Shown piece after piece: positions 24,560 through 34,488 of a stretch of DNA of 64,000 bases (position 1 is the stretch's first letter; every line of letters begins with the position of its first letter). This stretch comes from Pleurodeles waltl (lineage: Eukaryota > Chordata > Amphibia > Caudata > Salamandridae), in contig NC_090438.1 of NCBI RefSeq assembly GCF_031143425.1, positions 778,297,138 to 778,361,137 on the forward strand. The letters run 5' to 3'. The position numbers and the translations under genes were made by a program. Below the pieces are notes generated by a model that was given only the letters and a program-made list of their open reading frames with translations, ran no database searches and was not told where the DNA came from.

Positions 24560-26030
24560 CCAATAGTGAGCCCAGCTACACCCTTGGATTGGCTATTTGT
24601 AGGTTTGCTCCCACCACCACTGCTATTACTAGGGGCACTAGAATTTGCAGCAGGGGTTGTGGTAGTGGGAGGTTTGGTGTTTTTCTTTGGACAACTGGAG
24701 TCAGTTGTCCAATGGCCTTTGACTTTACACAAATAACACCAAGGCTTTTTAGGTTGATTATTGGAAGAGGATTTGGACCCACCACCCCCACCAGAGGATT
24801 TTTGTGGGCCTGATGAAGACTCAGTTTTACTTTTGTCCCCACCCTTGTCAGAAGACTTACCATCCTTCTTCTTGCCATCCTTGTCACCCCCTGTATGAAC
24901 TTTTCTGTTCACTCTTTTTCTGACCCATTTGTCTGCCTTCTTTCCCAATTCTTGGGGAGAAGTCAGATCTGAGTCCACTAGATATTGGTGTAACAAGTCA
25001 GACAAACAGTCATTCAGAATATGCTCTCTCAGAATAAGGTTATACAGGCTTTCATAGTCAGATACTTGCCATGTAACCACCCCTCCAAGGCCTTCACTGA
25101 ACAGTCTACAAAGTCTGTCCATTCTTGTGAGGACTCTTTTCTGGTGTCTCTGAACTTAATCCTGTATTATTCAGTGGTTAAGCCAAATCCATCCAAGAGT
25201 GCATCCTTCAAAACTGTAAAATTGTTAGCTTCACTTTCTCTAACTGTAACAAGCCTATCCGTACCCTTTCCAGTGAAAGAGAGCCACAAAATAGCAGCCC
25301 ACTGCCTTTGAGGGACCCCCTGTACCATACAGGCCCTCTCAAGTGCAGCAAACCACTTGTTGGTGTCATCCCCCTCCTTGTAAGGGGGGACTATCTTGTG
25401 CAGATTCCAGGAATCATGCTCTCTAACAGGATTACTATCAGGAATACTGCTGCTGCCACCATGGGGTGAAAACCCCAACCTCTGTCTTTCCTTCTCCAGG
25501 TCTAGGGATTCCCTATCTAAGGCCAGCTGTTGCTGTTTAAGCTTCAGTCTGGTCTCTTCAACCATCAGCGTTTTGAGTTCCCTTTCTAATAAGTTATCCT
25601 CAGGGTGGGTGGGTTGGGAATGCTTGGACACAGAAGATAAGTTAGAAACTACAGAGGGTGATCTGTCCCTAACTGTCTGGACACTAGAAACTTGGCCTCT
25701 AGGAATAAAGACTTCCCTACCGTGATGGGAACCTCTATTACTACCAACATTACTAGGTGTCCTGCTAGGGGCAGATTCTGTTCAGAACCCTCCCCAACTC
25801 CCTCAAGGTGTTCTCCTGAGTCAGAATGGGAACCTTCTATTAACCTCTCATCTGATGTGCCTGCTTGGGACTCATCATTTACAATAAGCATATTAAATAG
25901 AAACTCTTTTTGTAGGATTCTTTCCTATCACTAAACCTCTATCTAAGCAGAGACTCCTTAGGCTCTTGTAATTCAAATTGTCATAAGTAGTAGTATTGAC
26001 CATTTTAAGAGCTGAATCTACCACAGACAT
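24560..26030 (-). pseudogene. gag: Gmr1 copy 1: Gag
   Basis: The ATG is at 26030. Order: a polar N-terminus, a coiled coil rich in Leu/Lys/Glu/Gln (ERELKTLMVEETRLKLKQ), a capsid region (WFAALERACMVQGVPQRQW), a SCAN-like C-terminal capsid segment, and a basic Ser/Gly linker with one zinc knuckle, CYLCKVKGHWTTDSSC. Damage: one base inserted near 25912, one base deleted near 25772, a nonsense TAA in LTTE-YRIKF (about 25168-25170), and a frameshift near 25070-25090 in the SCAN-like segment that copy 2 shares. The knuckle spacing is CX2CX4HX6C rather than CX2CX4HX4C. Confidence 0.85.
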
Positions 26031-26266
26031 GATAGCAGAAAAGGTTTAGAGATAGTGAGAAGGAAGAAAAAGTTTTAGAATCTTTTAAAGAACAGAAAGA
26101 AAACTTTTTCTAACTTTTAGAAACCTTTTAGAAGTTTAGAGAAACTTTTCAGAACTTTGTAAAAAGTTTTAGAGAAGAAAAGCAAAACTTGTACATACAC
26201 TGAACTGTTTTGTATATGATTCTCTTGAAAAGTACACAATGACAAAGTGGTAAGTAGTTACAAGTA

Positions 26267-26290
26267 CTTATCCCACCGCTGCACAACCAA
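26267..26290 (-). other. Primer-binding site, copy 1
   Basis: Immediately inside LTR B the element strand starts TTGGTTGTGCAGCGGTGGGA. TGG pairs with a tRNA CCA end, and GCAGCGGTGGGAT matches the 3' part of vertebrate tRNA-Leu (AAG/TAG type) as I remember it, with a small insertion between. The tRNA identity is inferred from memory. Confidence 0.6.
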
Positions 26291-29256
26291 TGTAGAAGGC
26301 TGGCCTGTCTTGTAGTGGATACCAGAGGTACTTACACCTTGTGCCAGGTCCAGTTATCCCTTATTAGTGTAGAAGAGGTGTTTCTAGCAGCTTAGGCTGA
26401 TAGAAGGTAGCTATGGCAAAGCAGCTTAGGCTGACCTAGGAGACATGTAAAGCTCCTACTATACCACTTATATCATATGCACAATATCATAAGAAAACAC
26501 AATACACAGAGTTACTAAAAATAAACGTACTTTATTTTTATGACAATATGCCACAAGTATCTCAGTGAGTACCCTCAGTAAGAAGGTAAGTACTATACAC
26601 AAGTTATATGTACACAAACCAGAATTAGGTAAGTAATAGCAAGAAAAGTAATGCAAACAGTGTAGAATCACAATAGGTTGCAATAGGAACACATAGGTAT
26701 AGGGCAACACAAACCATATACTCCAAAAGTGGAATGCGAACCACAAATGGACCCCAGACCTATGTGAGCTTGTTGAGGGTTGCTGGGACTGTAAGAAAAC
26801 AGTGAGGGTTAGAAAAATAGCCACCCCAAGAACCTGAAAAGTAGGAGTAAAGTGCACCTACTACCCCCAGAGAGCACAGAAGTTGTGATAGGGGGATTCT
26901 GCTGGAAGAACACACACCAGCAGTGCACTGACAACGGATTTCCGGACCTGAGTACCTGTAAGACAAGTGGACCAAGTCCAATAGTCGCAACAGTGTCGAG
27001 AGGGGGCAGGAGTCCAGGAAATGCCAGCTGAAGGTGCAAGGAAGCTGCCACCGGTTGGGAGAAGCTTAGAGTTCTGAAAGAAAGAAGAGGACTAGGAATG
27101 TCTCCTTTGGAAGATGGATGTCCCACGTCGCGATGAAGCTTGCAGAGGTGTTCCCACGCAGATAGACTGCAAACAAGCCTTGCTAGCTGCAAGGGTCACA
27201 GTAGAGGTTTTTGGGTGCTGCTGTGGCCAGGGAGGGACCAGGATGTCGCCACTTGGAGGAGGAGACAGAGGGGGCACCCAGCAAAACAGGGAGCCCTCAC
27301 AGAAGCAGGCAGCACCCGCAGAAGTACCCTAACAGGCACTTGGAAGAAGAGTGAACCAGAGTCCACGCGAAGTCACAAAAGGGAGTACCACGATGCCGGA
27401 GGACAACTCAGAAGGTTGTGCACTGCAGGAAGGAGTGGCGGGGACCCAGGCTTGGCTGTGCACGAAGGAAATCCTGTAAGAGTGCCCAGGTGCCGGAGCA
27501 GCTGCAAATCACGTGGTACACACCTTTGCAGTCTAGCATGGGGTGGCAAGGACTTACCTCCACCAAACTTGGACTGAAGAGTCACTGGACTGTGGGAGTC
27601 ACTTGGACAGAGTTGCTGTGTTCCAAGGACCACACTCGTCAGGATGAGAGGGGACCCAGAGGACCAGTGTTGCAGTCTCTTGGTGCCTGCATTAGCAGGG
27701 GGAAGATTCCGCGACCCACAGGAGATTTCTTCGGAGCTTCTGGTGCAGGGTGAAGGCAGGCTACCCCCAGAGCATGCACCACCTGGAAACAGTCGAGAAA
27801 GCTGGCAGGATTATGCGCTACAATGTTGCTGGTAGTCGTCTGGCTACTTTGTTGCAGTCTTGCAGGTGTCCTGAGCAATCAGAGGTCGATCCTTTGGTAG
27901 AAGGTGAAGAGGGAGATGCAGAGGAACTCTGATGAGCTCTTGCATTCGTTATCTAAAGAATTCCCCAAAGCAGAAACCCTAAAAAGCCAGAAAAGGAGGT
28001 TTGGCTACCAAGGAAGGAGGATTGGCTACAAAGAGAGGTAAGAGCCTATCAGAAGGAGCCTCTGATGTCACCTGCTGGCACTGGCCACTCAGAGCAGTCC
28101 AGTGTGCCCCAACACCTCTGTTTCCAAGATGGCAGAGGTCTGGGACACACTGGAGGAGCTCTGGGCACCTCCCCTGGGAGGTACTGGTCAGGGGAGTGGT
28201 CATTCCCCTTTCCTTTGTCCAGTTTCGGGCTAGGGCAGGGCTGGGGGATCCCTGAACCGGTGTAGACTGGCTTATGCAGAGATGGGCACCATCTGTGCCC
28301 ATCAAAGCATTTCCAGAGGCTGGGGGAGGCTACTCCTCCCCAGCCTTCACACCTATTTCCAAAGGGAGAGGGTGTAACACCCTCTCTCAGAGGAAATCCT
28401 TTGTTCTGCCTTCCTGGGCCAGGGGTGCCCGGACCCCAGGAGGGCAGAAACCTGTCTGAGGGGTTGGCAGCAGCAGCAACTGCAGTCGAGACCCCGGAAA
28501 GGCAGTTTGGCAGTACCCGGGTACTGTGCTAGAGACCCGGGGGATCATGGAATTGTCCCCCAATACCAGAATGGTATTGGGATGAAAATTCCATGATATT
28601 AGACATGTTACGTGGCCATGTTCGGAGTTACCATTGTGACGCTATACATAGGTAGTGACCTATGTATAGTGCACGCGTGTAATGGTGTCCCCGCACTCAA
28701 GTCTGGGTAATTTGCCCTGTGCCAGGGTGCCCACACACTAAGTAACTTTGCACCCTACCTTCACCAGGTGAAGGTTAGACATATAGGTGACTTATAAGTT
28801 ACTTAAGTGCTGTGGTAAATGGCTGTGAAATAAAGTGGACGTTATTTCACGCAGGCTGCACTGGCAGGCCTGTGTAAGAATTGTCAGAGCTCCCTGTGGG
28901 TAGCAAAAGAAATGCTGCAGCCCATAGGGATCTCCTGGAACCCCAATACCCTGGGTACCTCAGTACCATATACTAGGGAATTATATGGGTGTACCAGTAT
29001 GCCAATGTGAATTGGTAAATTTAGTCACTAGCCTGTTAGTGACAAATTTAGAAAGCAGAGAGAGCATAACCACTGAGGTTCTGGTTAGCAGAGCCTCAGT
29101 GAGACAGTTAGGCATCACACAGGGAACACATTCAGGGCACATACTTATGAGCACTGGGGCCCTGCCTGGCAGGGTCCCAGTGACACATAGACTAAAACAA
29201 CATATATACAGTGAAATATGGGGGTAACATGCCAGGCAAGATGGTACTTTCATACA
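26291..29256 (-). repeat. LTR B (shared middle LTR, mosaic)
   Basis: It is 2966 bp, from TGTAGAAGGCTGG to TTTCATACA. It serves as the 5' LTR of copy 1 and the 3' LTR of copy 2. From 26291 to about 28351 it matches LTR C at sites where A differs (TGTAGAAGG, TAGTGGATA, GACCTAGG, the 171 bp segment, CAGCAAAACAGGG). From 28398 to 29256 it mostly matches LTR A where C differs (GAAATCC, GATGAAAATTCC, absence of a 27 bp segment, TTTCATACA). It is therefore a recombinant LTR. Confidence 0.93.
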
Positions 29257-29273
29257 ACCCCCCCCCCTCCACC
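29257..29273 (-). other. Polypurine tract, copy 2
   Basis: A run of 10 C, then TCCACC on +, abuts the right edge of LTR B. It is shorter than in copy 1 and interrupted by one T. Confidence 0.85.
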
Positions 29274-29291
29274 AAACGAAGGACAATAAGA

Positions 29292-31002
29292 CTAGCCATG
29301 ACCTGATGAGTCTTCATTGTCTAAGTGGAAATATCTGGAGAGTCCATCTGCATTGGAGTGGGTACTCCCAGGTCTATGTTCCACTGTATAGTCCATTCCA
29401 TGTAGGGTTATGGACTACCTCAACAATTTAGGGTTTTCACCTTTCATTTGTTTTAGCCAAAGTAGAGTTTTGTGGTCTGTCTGAACAATACAGTGAGTGC
29501 CAAACAGGTATGGCCTCAACTTTGTCAGTTTCCAGACCACAGCAAGGCCTCCCTCTCTATGGCAGACCAACGCTTTTCTCTAGGGGTCAACCTTCTGCTG
29601 ATAAAAGCAACTGGTTGATCCTGGCCCTCAGAATTCAGTTGTGATAAGACTGCCCTTACCCCTAATTCAAATGCATCAGTTTGACCAATGAATTTCTTGG
29701 AGTAACATGGGCTTTTTAGGACAGGTGCAGAGCACATGGCCTGTTTGAGCTCATCAAAAGCTTTCTGACAGCTGGCTGTCCATAATGCCTTTTCAGGCAT
29801 TTTCTTACTAGTGAGATCATTAAGAGGGGCTGCTATGGAGCCATAGTTTTTAATGAATCTCCTGTAATACCCTGTGAGGCCTAAGGCTCTCACCTGGGTC
29901 TGAGTTGTAGGTGGAACCCAATCCATGATTGTCTGGATTTTTCCCTGCAGTGGTGCAATCTGTTCTCCACCTACCAGGTGTTCCAGATAGCCCACCTTTA
30001 CCTGCCCTATCTGGGACTTTGAGGCCTTGATAGTGAGGCCTGCCTTTTGCAGGGCCTCCAAAACTTTCCAAAGGTGGACCAGGTGCTCATCCCAGGTGGA
30101 GCTAAAGACAGCAATATCATCTAGATATGCTGCACTAAAAGCCTCCAACCCTTGCAGGACTGTGTCCACCAACCTCTGAAAAGTGGCAGGTGCATTTTGT
30201 AACCCAAAAGGCATCACTGTAAATTGGTAGTGCCCTCCTATAGTTGAAAATGCGGTTTTGGGTTTAGCATCCTCAGCCAATTTGATCTGCCAATACCCTG
30301 CAGTCAAATCAAAGGTGCTAAGATACTTGGCAGATGCCAGTGTATCTATGAGCTCATCTGCCCTGGGTATAGGGTGAGCATCAGTTGGTGTTACCTGATT
30401 GAGACCTCTGTAGTCTACACAAAACCTCATCTCCCTTTTTCCATCTTTTGAGTGAGGCTTTGGTACAAGCACCACAGGACTCACCCATGGGCTTTCAGAA
30501 GGTTCAACCACTCCTAGATCAAGCATTTTCTGCACCTCTTGTTTTATGCAGTCCCTGACATGGTCAGACTGCCTATAGATCTTACTTTGACAGACAAGCT
30601 GTCTCCAGTATCAATTGTGTGTTCACACCAGGATGTTGTAACTGGCACAATTGAGAAGAGTTCAGAAAATTGTCCAAGGAGATTTATGCAGTTTTCTTTC
30701 TGTTCTGCAGTCAGACAATCTGCCAAAACTACTCCCTCCACTAAAGCATCAGTTTCAGTGGTGGAAAAGAGATCAGGGAGAGGGTCACTCTCTTCTTCCT
30801 GTCTCTCATCTGTTGCCATGACCAGGTTGAGATCAGCCCTGTCATAGTAGGGTTTTAGGTGGTTGACATGAATCACCCTAAGGGGACTCCTGGCAGTGCC
30901 CAGGTCTACCAGATAGGTAACCTCACCCTTCTTTTCAACAGTGAGATGGGGTCCACTCCATTTGTCCTGGAGTGCTCTTGGGCCACAGGCTCCAATACCC
31001 AC
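29292..31002 (-). pseudogene. pol: Gmr1 copy 2: integrase tail, RT and RNase H
   Basis: Same domain order as copy 1. The RT part is one open stretch (29525-30535, 336 codons) with FCVDYRGLNQVT, AAYLDDIAVFSS and the start of RNase H (QTDAFELGVRAVLSQL), so it is the better-preserved copy. A 3 bp deletion near 29884 shortens QVRAFLGL by one residue. The RNase H frame breaks at the same place as in copy 1, and a further TGG-to-TAG-type stop lies near 29417. It ends at 29292 next to the polypurine tract. The module before RT contains KWSGPHL and HVNHLKPYY, i.e. an integrase tail fused upstream of RT. Confidence 0.88.
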
Positions 31003-32436
31003 ACCTTCTGTCCTGGTTGGTACTGGATCAGAACAGCCTTCTGGTCATGTCATTGCTTTTTTGCAGCTCCTGGCTGGCCTGAAGGTTTTTGCTGGCCTTT
31101 TTCATGTACTCAGACATTCTGGATCTTAGGCCAAGTACATAGTCCACTATGTCCTGTCTGGGAGCTTTTAAAGGTTGTTCCCAACCCTCCTTCACAAGAG
31201 TGAGTGGACCTCTTACAGGGTGTCCAAAGAGGAGTTCAAAGGGGTTGAAGCCCACTCCTTTCTGGGGTACCTCCCTGTAAGCAAAAAGGAGGCAAGGTAA
31301 CAGGACATCCCATCTCCTCCTGAGTTTTTCGAGGAGTCCCATTATCATACCTTTGAGACTTGTATTAAACCTCTCTACCAGTCCATTAGTCTGTGGATGA
31401 TAAGGAGTGGTCAACTTGTAGGTAACACCACACTCCTTCCACATTGCTTTCAAGTATGCAGACATGAAGTTGCTACCCCTGTCTGATACAACCTCTTTAG
31501 GGAAACCCACTCTGGAAAAGATTCCCAGGAGGGCCTTTGCCACTGCAGGAGCTGTAGTGGTCCTTAGAGGAATTGCTTCTGGATATCTTGTGGCATGGTC
31601 CACAACCACCAAGATAAACCTATTGCCTGAAGGAGTAGGAGGGTCAAGGGGGCCAACCCCTACCCTTTCAAAGGGCACCCCAACCACAGGTACGGGAATA
31701 AGGGGAGCCTTTGGAATGCCACCAGTCTTGCCACTGGCTTGGCAGGTCATACAAGACTTGCAAAAATCTTTATTGTCCTCTGACATCCTAGGCCAGTGAA
31801 ACAGGGCGACAAGCCTTTCCCATGTTTTGATCTGGCCCGAATGCCCAGCCAAAGGAATGTCATGTGCAAGAGTTAGGAGGAACTCTCTGTACTGCAGGGG
31901 AATGACCAATCTGCTGGCTGCTCCAGGTTTTGGGTCCCTTGCCTCGGTGTACAAGAGGTTGTCCTCCCAGTAAACTCTACTGTATGTGAGTCACTGACAT
32001 CCCCATTTTGCTGCTTGACAGCTTGCTGTCTAAGACCCTCTAATGTGGGACACGTTTGCTGTGCCACACTCAGCTCTTCCCTGGCAGGCCCCCCTCCACC
32101 CAAAAGCTCAGCAGTGTCTGCTGCCAGCTCATCTTGTGAAGGGTCTGCACAGGGAGGAAATTCTTCTTCCTCAGAAGGAGAATCATCTGTAGAGGGCAGG
32201 ATAGTGGGTAGGGATTTACCCTTGCTATCCCTAGCTTTAGGGAGCACTTGGTCCATTTTTCCAGGATCCAAGTTACCCTGTCCTTTTTGCTTTTTGGCCT
32301 GAGCCCTGGTTAAAGCAAAAATATGCCCAGGAATGTCCAGCATTGCTGCATGAGCCTCCAACTCCACTTCTGCCCAAGCTGATGTCTCTAAATCGTTCCC
32401 TAGTGGACAGTCTACAGGTAAATCTGAGGCAACCAC
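31003..32436 (-). pseudogene. pol: Gmr1 copy 2: integrase with N-terminal extension
   Basis: A single open stretch from 31954 to 31028 (308 codons) holds the zinc-binding region (AHDIPLAGHSG, CKSCMTCQ) and a full core with all three catalytic acidic residues (VVVDHATRYPE, VVSDRGSNF, GLVERFN). Upstream, the acidic extension (32436-31980) is in another frame because of about 5 extra bases near 31978-31983, absent from copy 1. After the core the frame breaks at an A6 run near 31060, at the site shared with copy 1. Integrase lies upstream of RT, the Gmr1-type arrangement. Confidence 0.9.
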
Positions 32437-32660
32437 AACTTTCTTTGGACCAGTAACCCCCCCCCCCAGTTGAGATTCACAACAGCCATGGGGTGGCTAA
32501 GAGTGTTGTTATGAGCGTCTGTCACTTGGTACTGCTGACCAAGTAGGTGTTGTTCAGGGTGGACCAGTTTCTCTATGACCATAGTAACACTGGCACCTGT
32601 GTCCCTGTAGGCCTGAACCTCAACACCATTTATTAGGGGAAGTTGCTTGTACTTATCCAT
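32420..32660 (-). pseudogene. pol: Gmr1 copy 2: aspartic protease
   Basis: RDTGASVTMVIEKL is the active site. The frame is lost at a run of 11 C on + (32457-32467), one longer than in copy 1. CPLGNDLE follows in the next frame. It sits between Gag and integrase. Confidence 0.8.
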
Positions 32661-32759
32661 ATTAAGGGGACAACAACTAAGATGGTCAAATCAATGGCAC
32701 CTTCAGAGACTAAAACAGCCTCTGTGGTCTCCCTAACAAGACCAACCCCAACTGCATTG

Positions 32760-34228
32760 CCAATAGTGAGCCCAGCTACACCCTTGGATTGGCAATTTGT
32801 AGGTTTGCTCCCACCACCACTGCTATTACTAGGGGCACTAGAATTTGCAGCAGGGGTTGTGGTAGTGGGAGGTTTGGTGTTTTTCTTTGGACAACTGGAA
32901 TCAGTTGTCCAATGGCCTTTGACTTTACACAAATAACACCAAGGGTTTTTAGGTTGATTATTGGAAGAGGATTTGGACCCACCACCCCCACCAGAGGATT
33001 TTTGTGGGCCTGATGAAGACTTAGTTTTACTTTTGTCCCCACCCTTGTCAGAAGACTTACTATCCTTCTTCTTGCCATCCTTGTCACCCCCTGTATGAAC
33101 TTTTCTGTTCACTCTTTTTCTAACCCATTTGTCTGCCTTCTTTCCCAATTCTTGGGGAGAGGTCAGATCTGAGTTCACTAGATATTGGTGTAACAAGTCA
33201 GACAAACAGTCATTCAGAATAGGCTCTCTCAGAATAAGATTATACAGGCTTTCATAGTCAGATACTTGCCATGTAACCACCCCTCCAAGGCCTTCACTGA
33301 ACAGTCTACAAAGTCTGTCCATTCTTGTGAGGACTCTTTTCTGGTGTCTCTGAACTTAATCCTGTATTGTTCAGTGGTTAAGCCAAATCCATCCAAGAGT
33401 GCATCCTTCAAAACTGTAAAATTGTTAGCTTCACTTTCTCTAACTGTAACAAGCCTATCCCTACCCTTTCCAGTGAAAGAGAGCCACAAAATAGCAGCCC
33501 ACTGCCTTTGAGGGACCCCCTGTACCATACAGGCCCTCTCAAGTGCAGCAAACCACTTGTTGATGTCATCCCTCTCCTTGTAAGGGGGGGACTATCTTGT
33601 GCAGATTCCTGGAATCATGCTCTCTAAGAGGATTACTATCAGGAATACTGCTGCTGCTACCGTGGGGTGCAAACCCCAACCTCTGTCTTTCCTTCTCCAG
33701 GTCTAGGGATTCCCTATCTAAGGCCAGCTGTTGCTGTTTAAGCTTCAGTCTGGTCTCTTCAACCCTCAACTTTTTGAGTTCCCTTTCTAATAAGTTATCC
33801 TCAGGGTGGGTGGGTTGGGAATGCTTGGACACAGAAGATAAGTTAGAATCTACAGAGGGTGATCTGTCCCTAACTGTCTGGACCCTAGAAACTTGGCCTC
33901 TAGGAATAAAGACTTCCCTACCGTTATGGGAACCTCTATTACTACCAACATTACTAGGTGTCCTGCTAGGGGACAGATTCTGTTCAGAACCCTCCCCAAC
34001 TCCCTCAAGGTTTTCTCCTGAGTCAGAATGGGAACCTTCTATTAACCTCTCATCTGATGTGCCTGCTTGGGACTCATCATTTACAATAAGCATGTTAAAT
34101 AGAAACTCTTTTGTAGGATTCTTTCCTATCACTAAACCTCTATCTAAGCAGAGACTCCTTAGGCTCTTGTAATTCAAATTGTCATAAGTAGTATTGACCA
34201 TTTTAAGAGATGAATCTACCACAGACAT
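32760..34228 (-). pseudogene. gag: Gmr1 copy 2: Gag with SCAN-like capsid segment
   Basis: Open from ATG 34228 for 220 codons: polar N-terminus, Ser-rich segment, then a strong coiled-coil stretch (ERELKKLRVEETRLKLKQ). A G7 run at about 33584-33590 (G6 in copy 1) shifts the frame. The capsid continues (WAAILWLSFTGKG, YRIKFRDTRKESSQEW) and, after a frameshift shared with copy 1, reads YESLYNLILREPILND and ELGKKADKWV, which resembles the helical SCAN fold. A basic linker and a knuckle CYLCKVKGHWTTDSSC follow. SCAN domains of vertebrate zinc-finger proteins are known to derive from Gmr1-like Gag. Confidence 0.85.
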
Positions 34229-34464
34229 GATAGCAGAAAAGGTTTAGAGATAGTGAGAAGGAAGAAAAAGTTTTAGAATCTTTTAAAGAACAGAGAGAAA
34301 ACTTTTTCTAACTTTTAAAAAACTTTTAGAAGTTTAGAGAAACTTTTCAGAACTTTGTAAAAAGTTTTAGAGAAGAAAAGCAAAACTTGTACATACACTG
34401 AACTGTTTTGTATATGATTCTATTGAAAAGTACACAATGACAAAGTGGTAAGTAGTTACAAGTA

Positions 34465-34488
34465 CTTATCCCACCGCTGCACAACCAA
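34465..34488 (-). other. Primer-binding site, copy 2
   Basis: Same sequence as in copy 1, directly inside LTR C. Its conservation in both copies and its position support the PBS call; the tRNA-Leu assignment is from memory. Confidence 0.6.
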
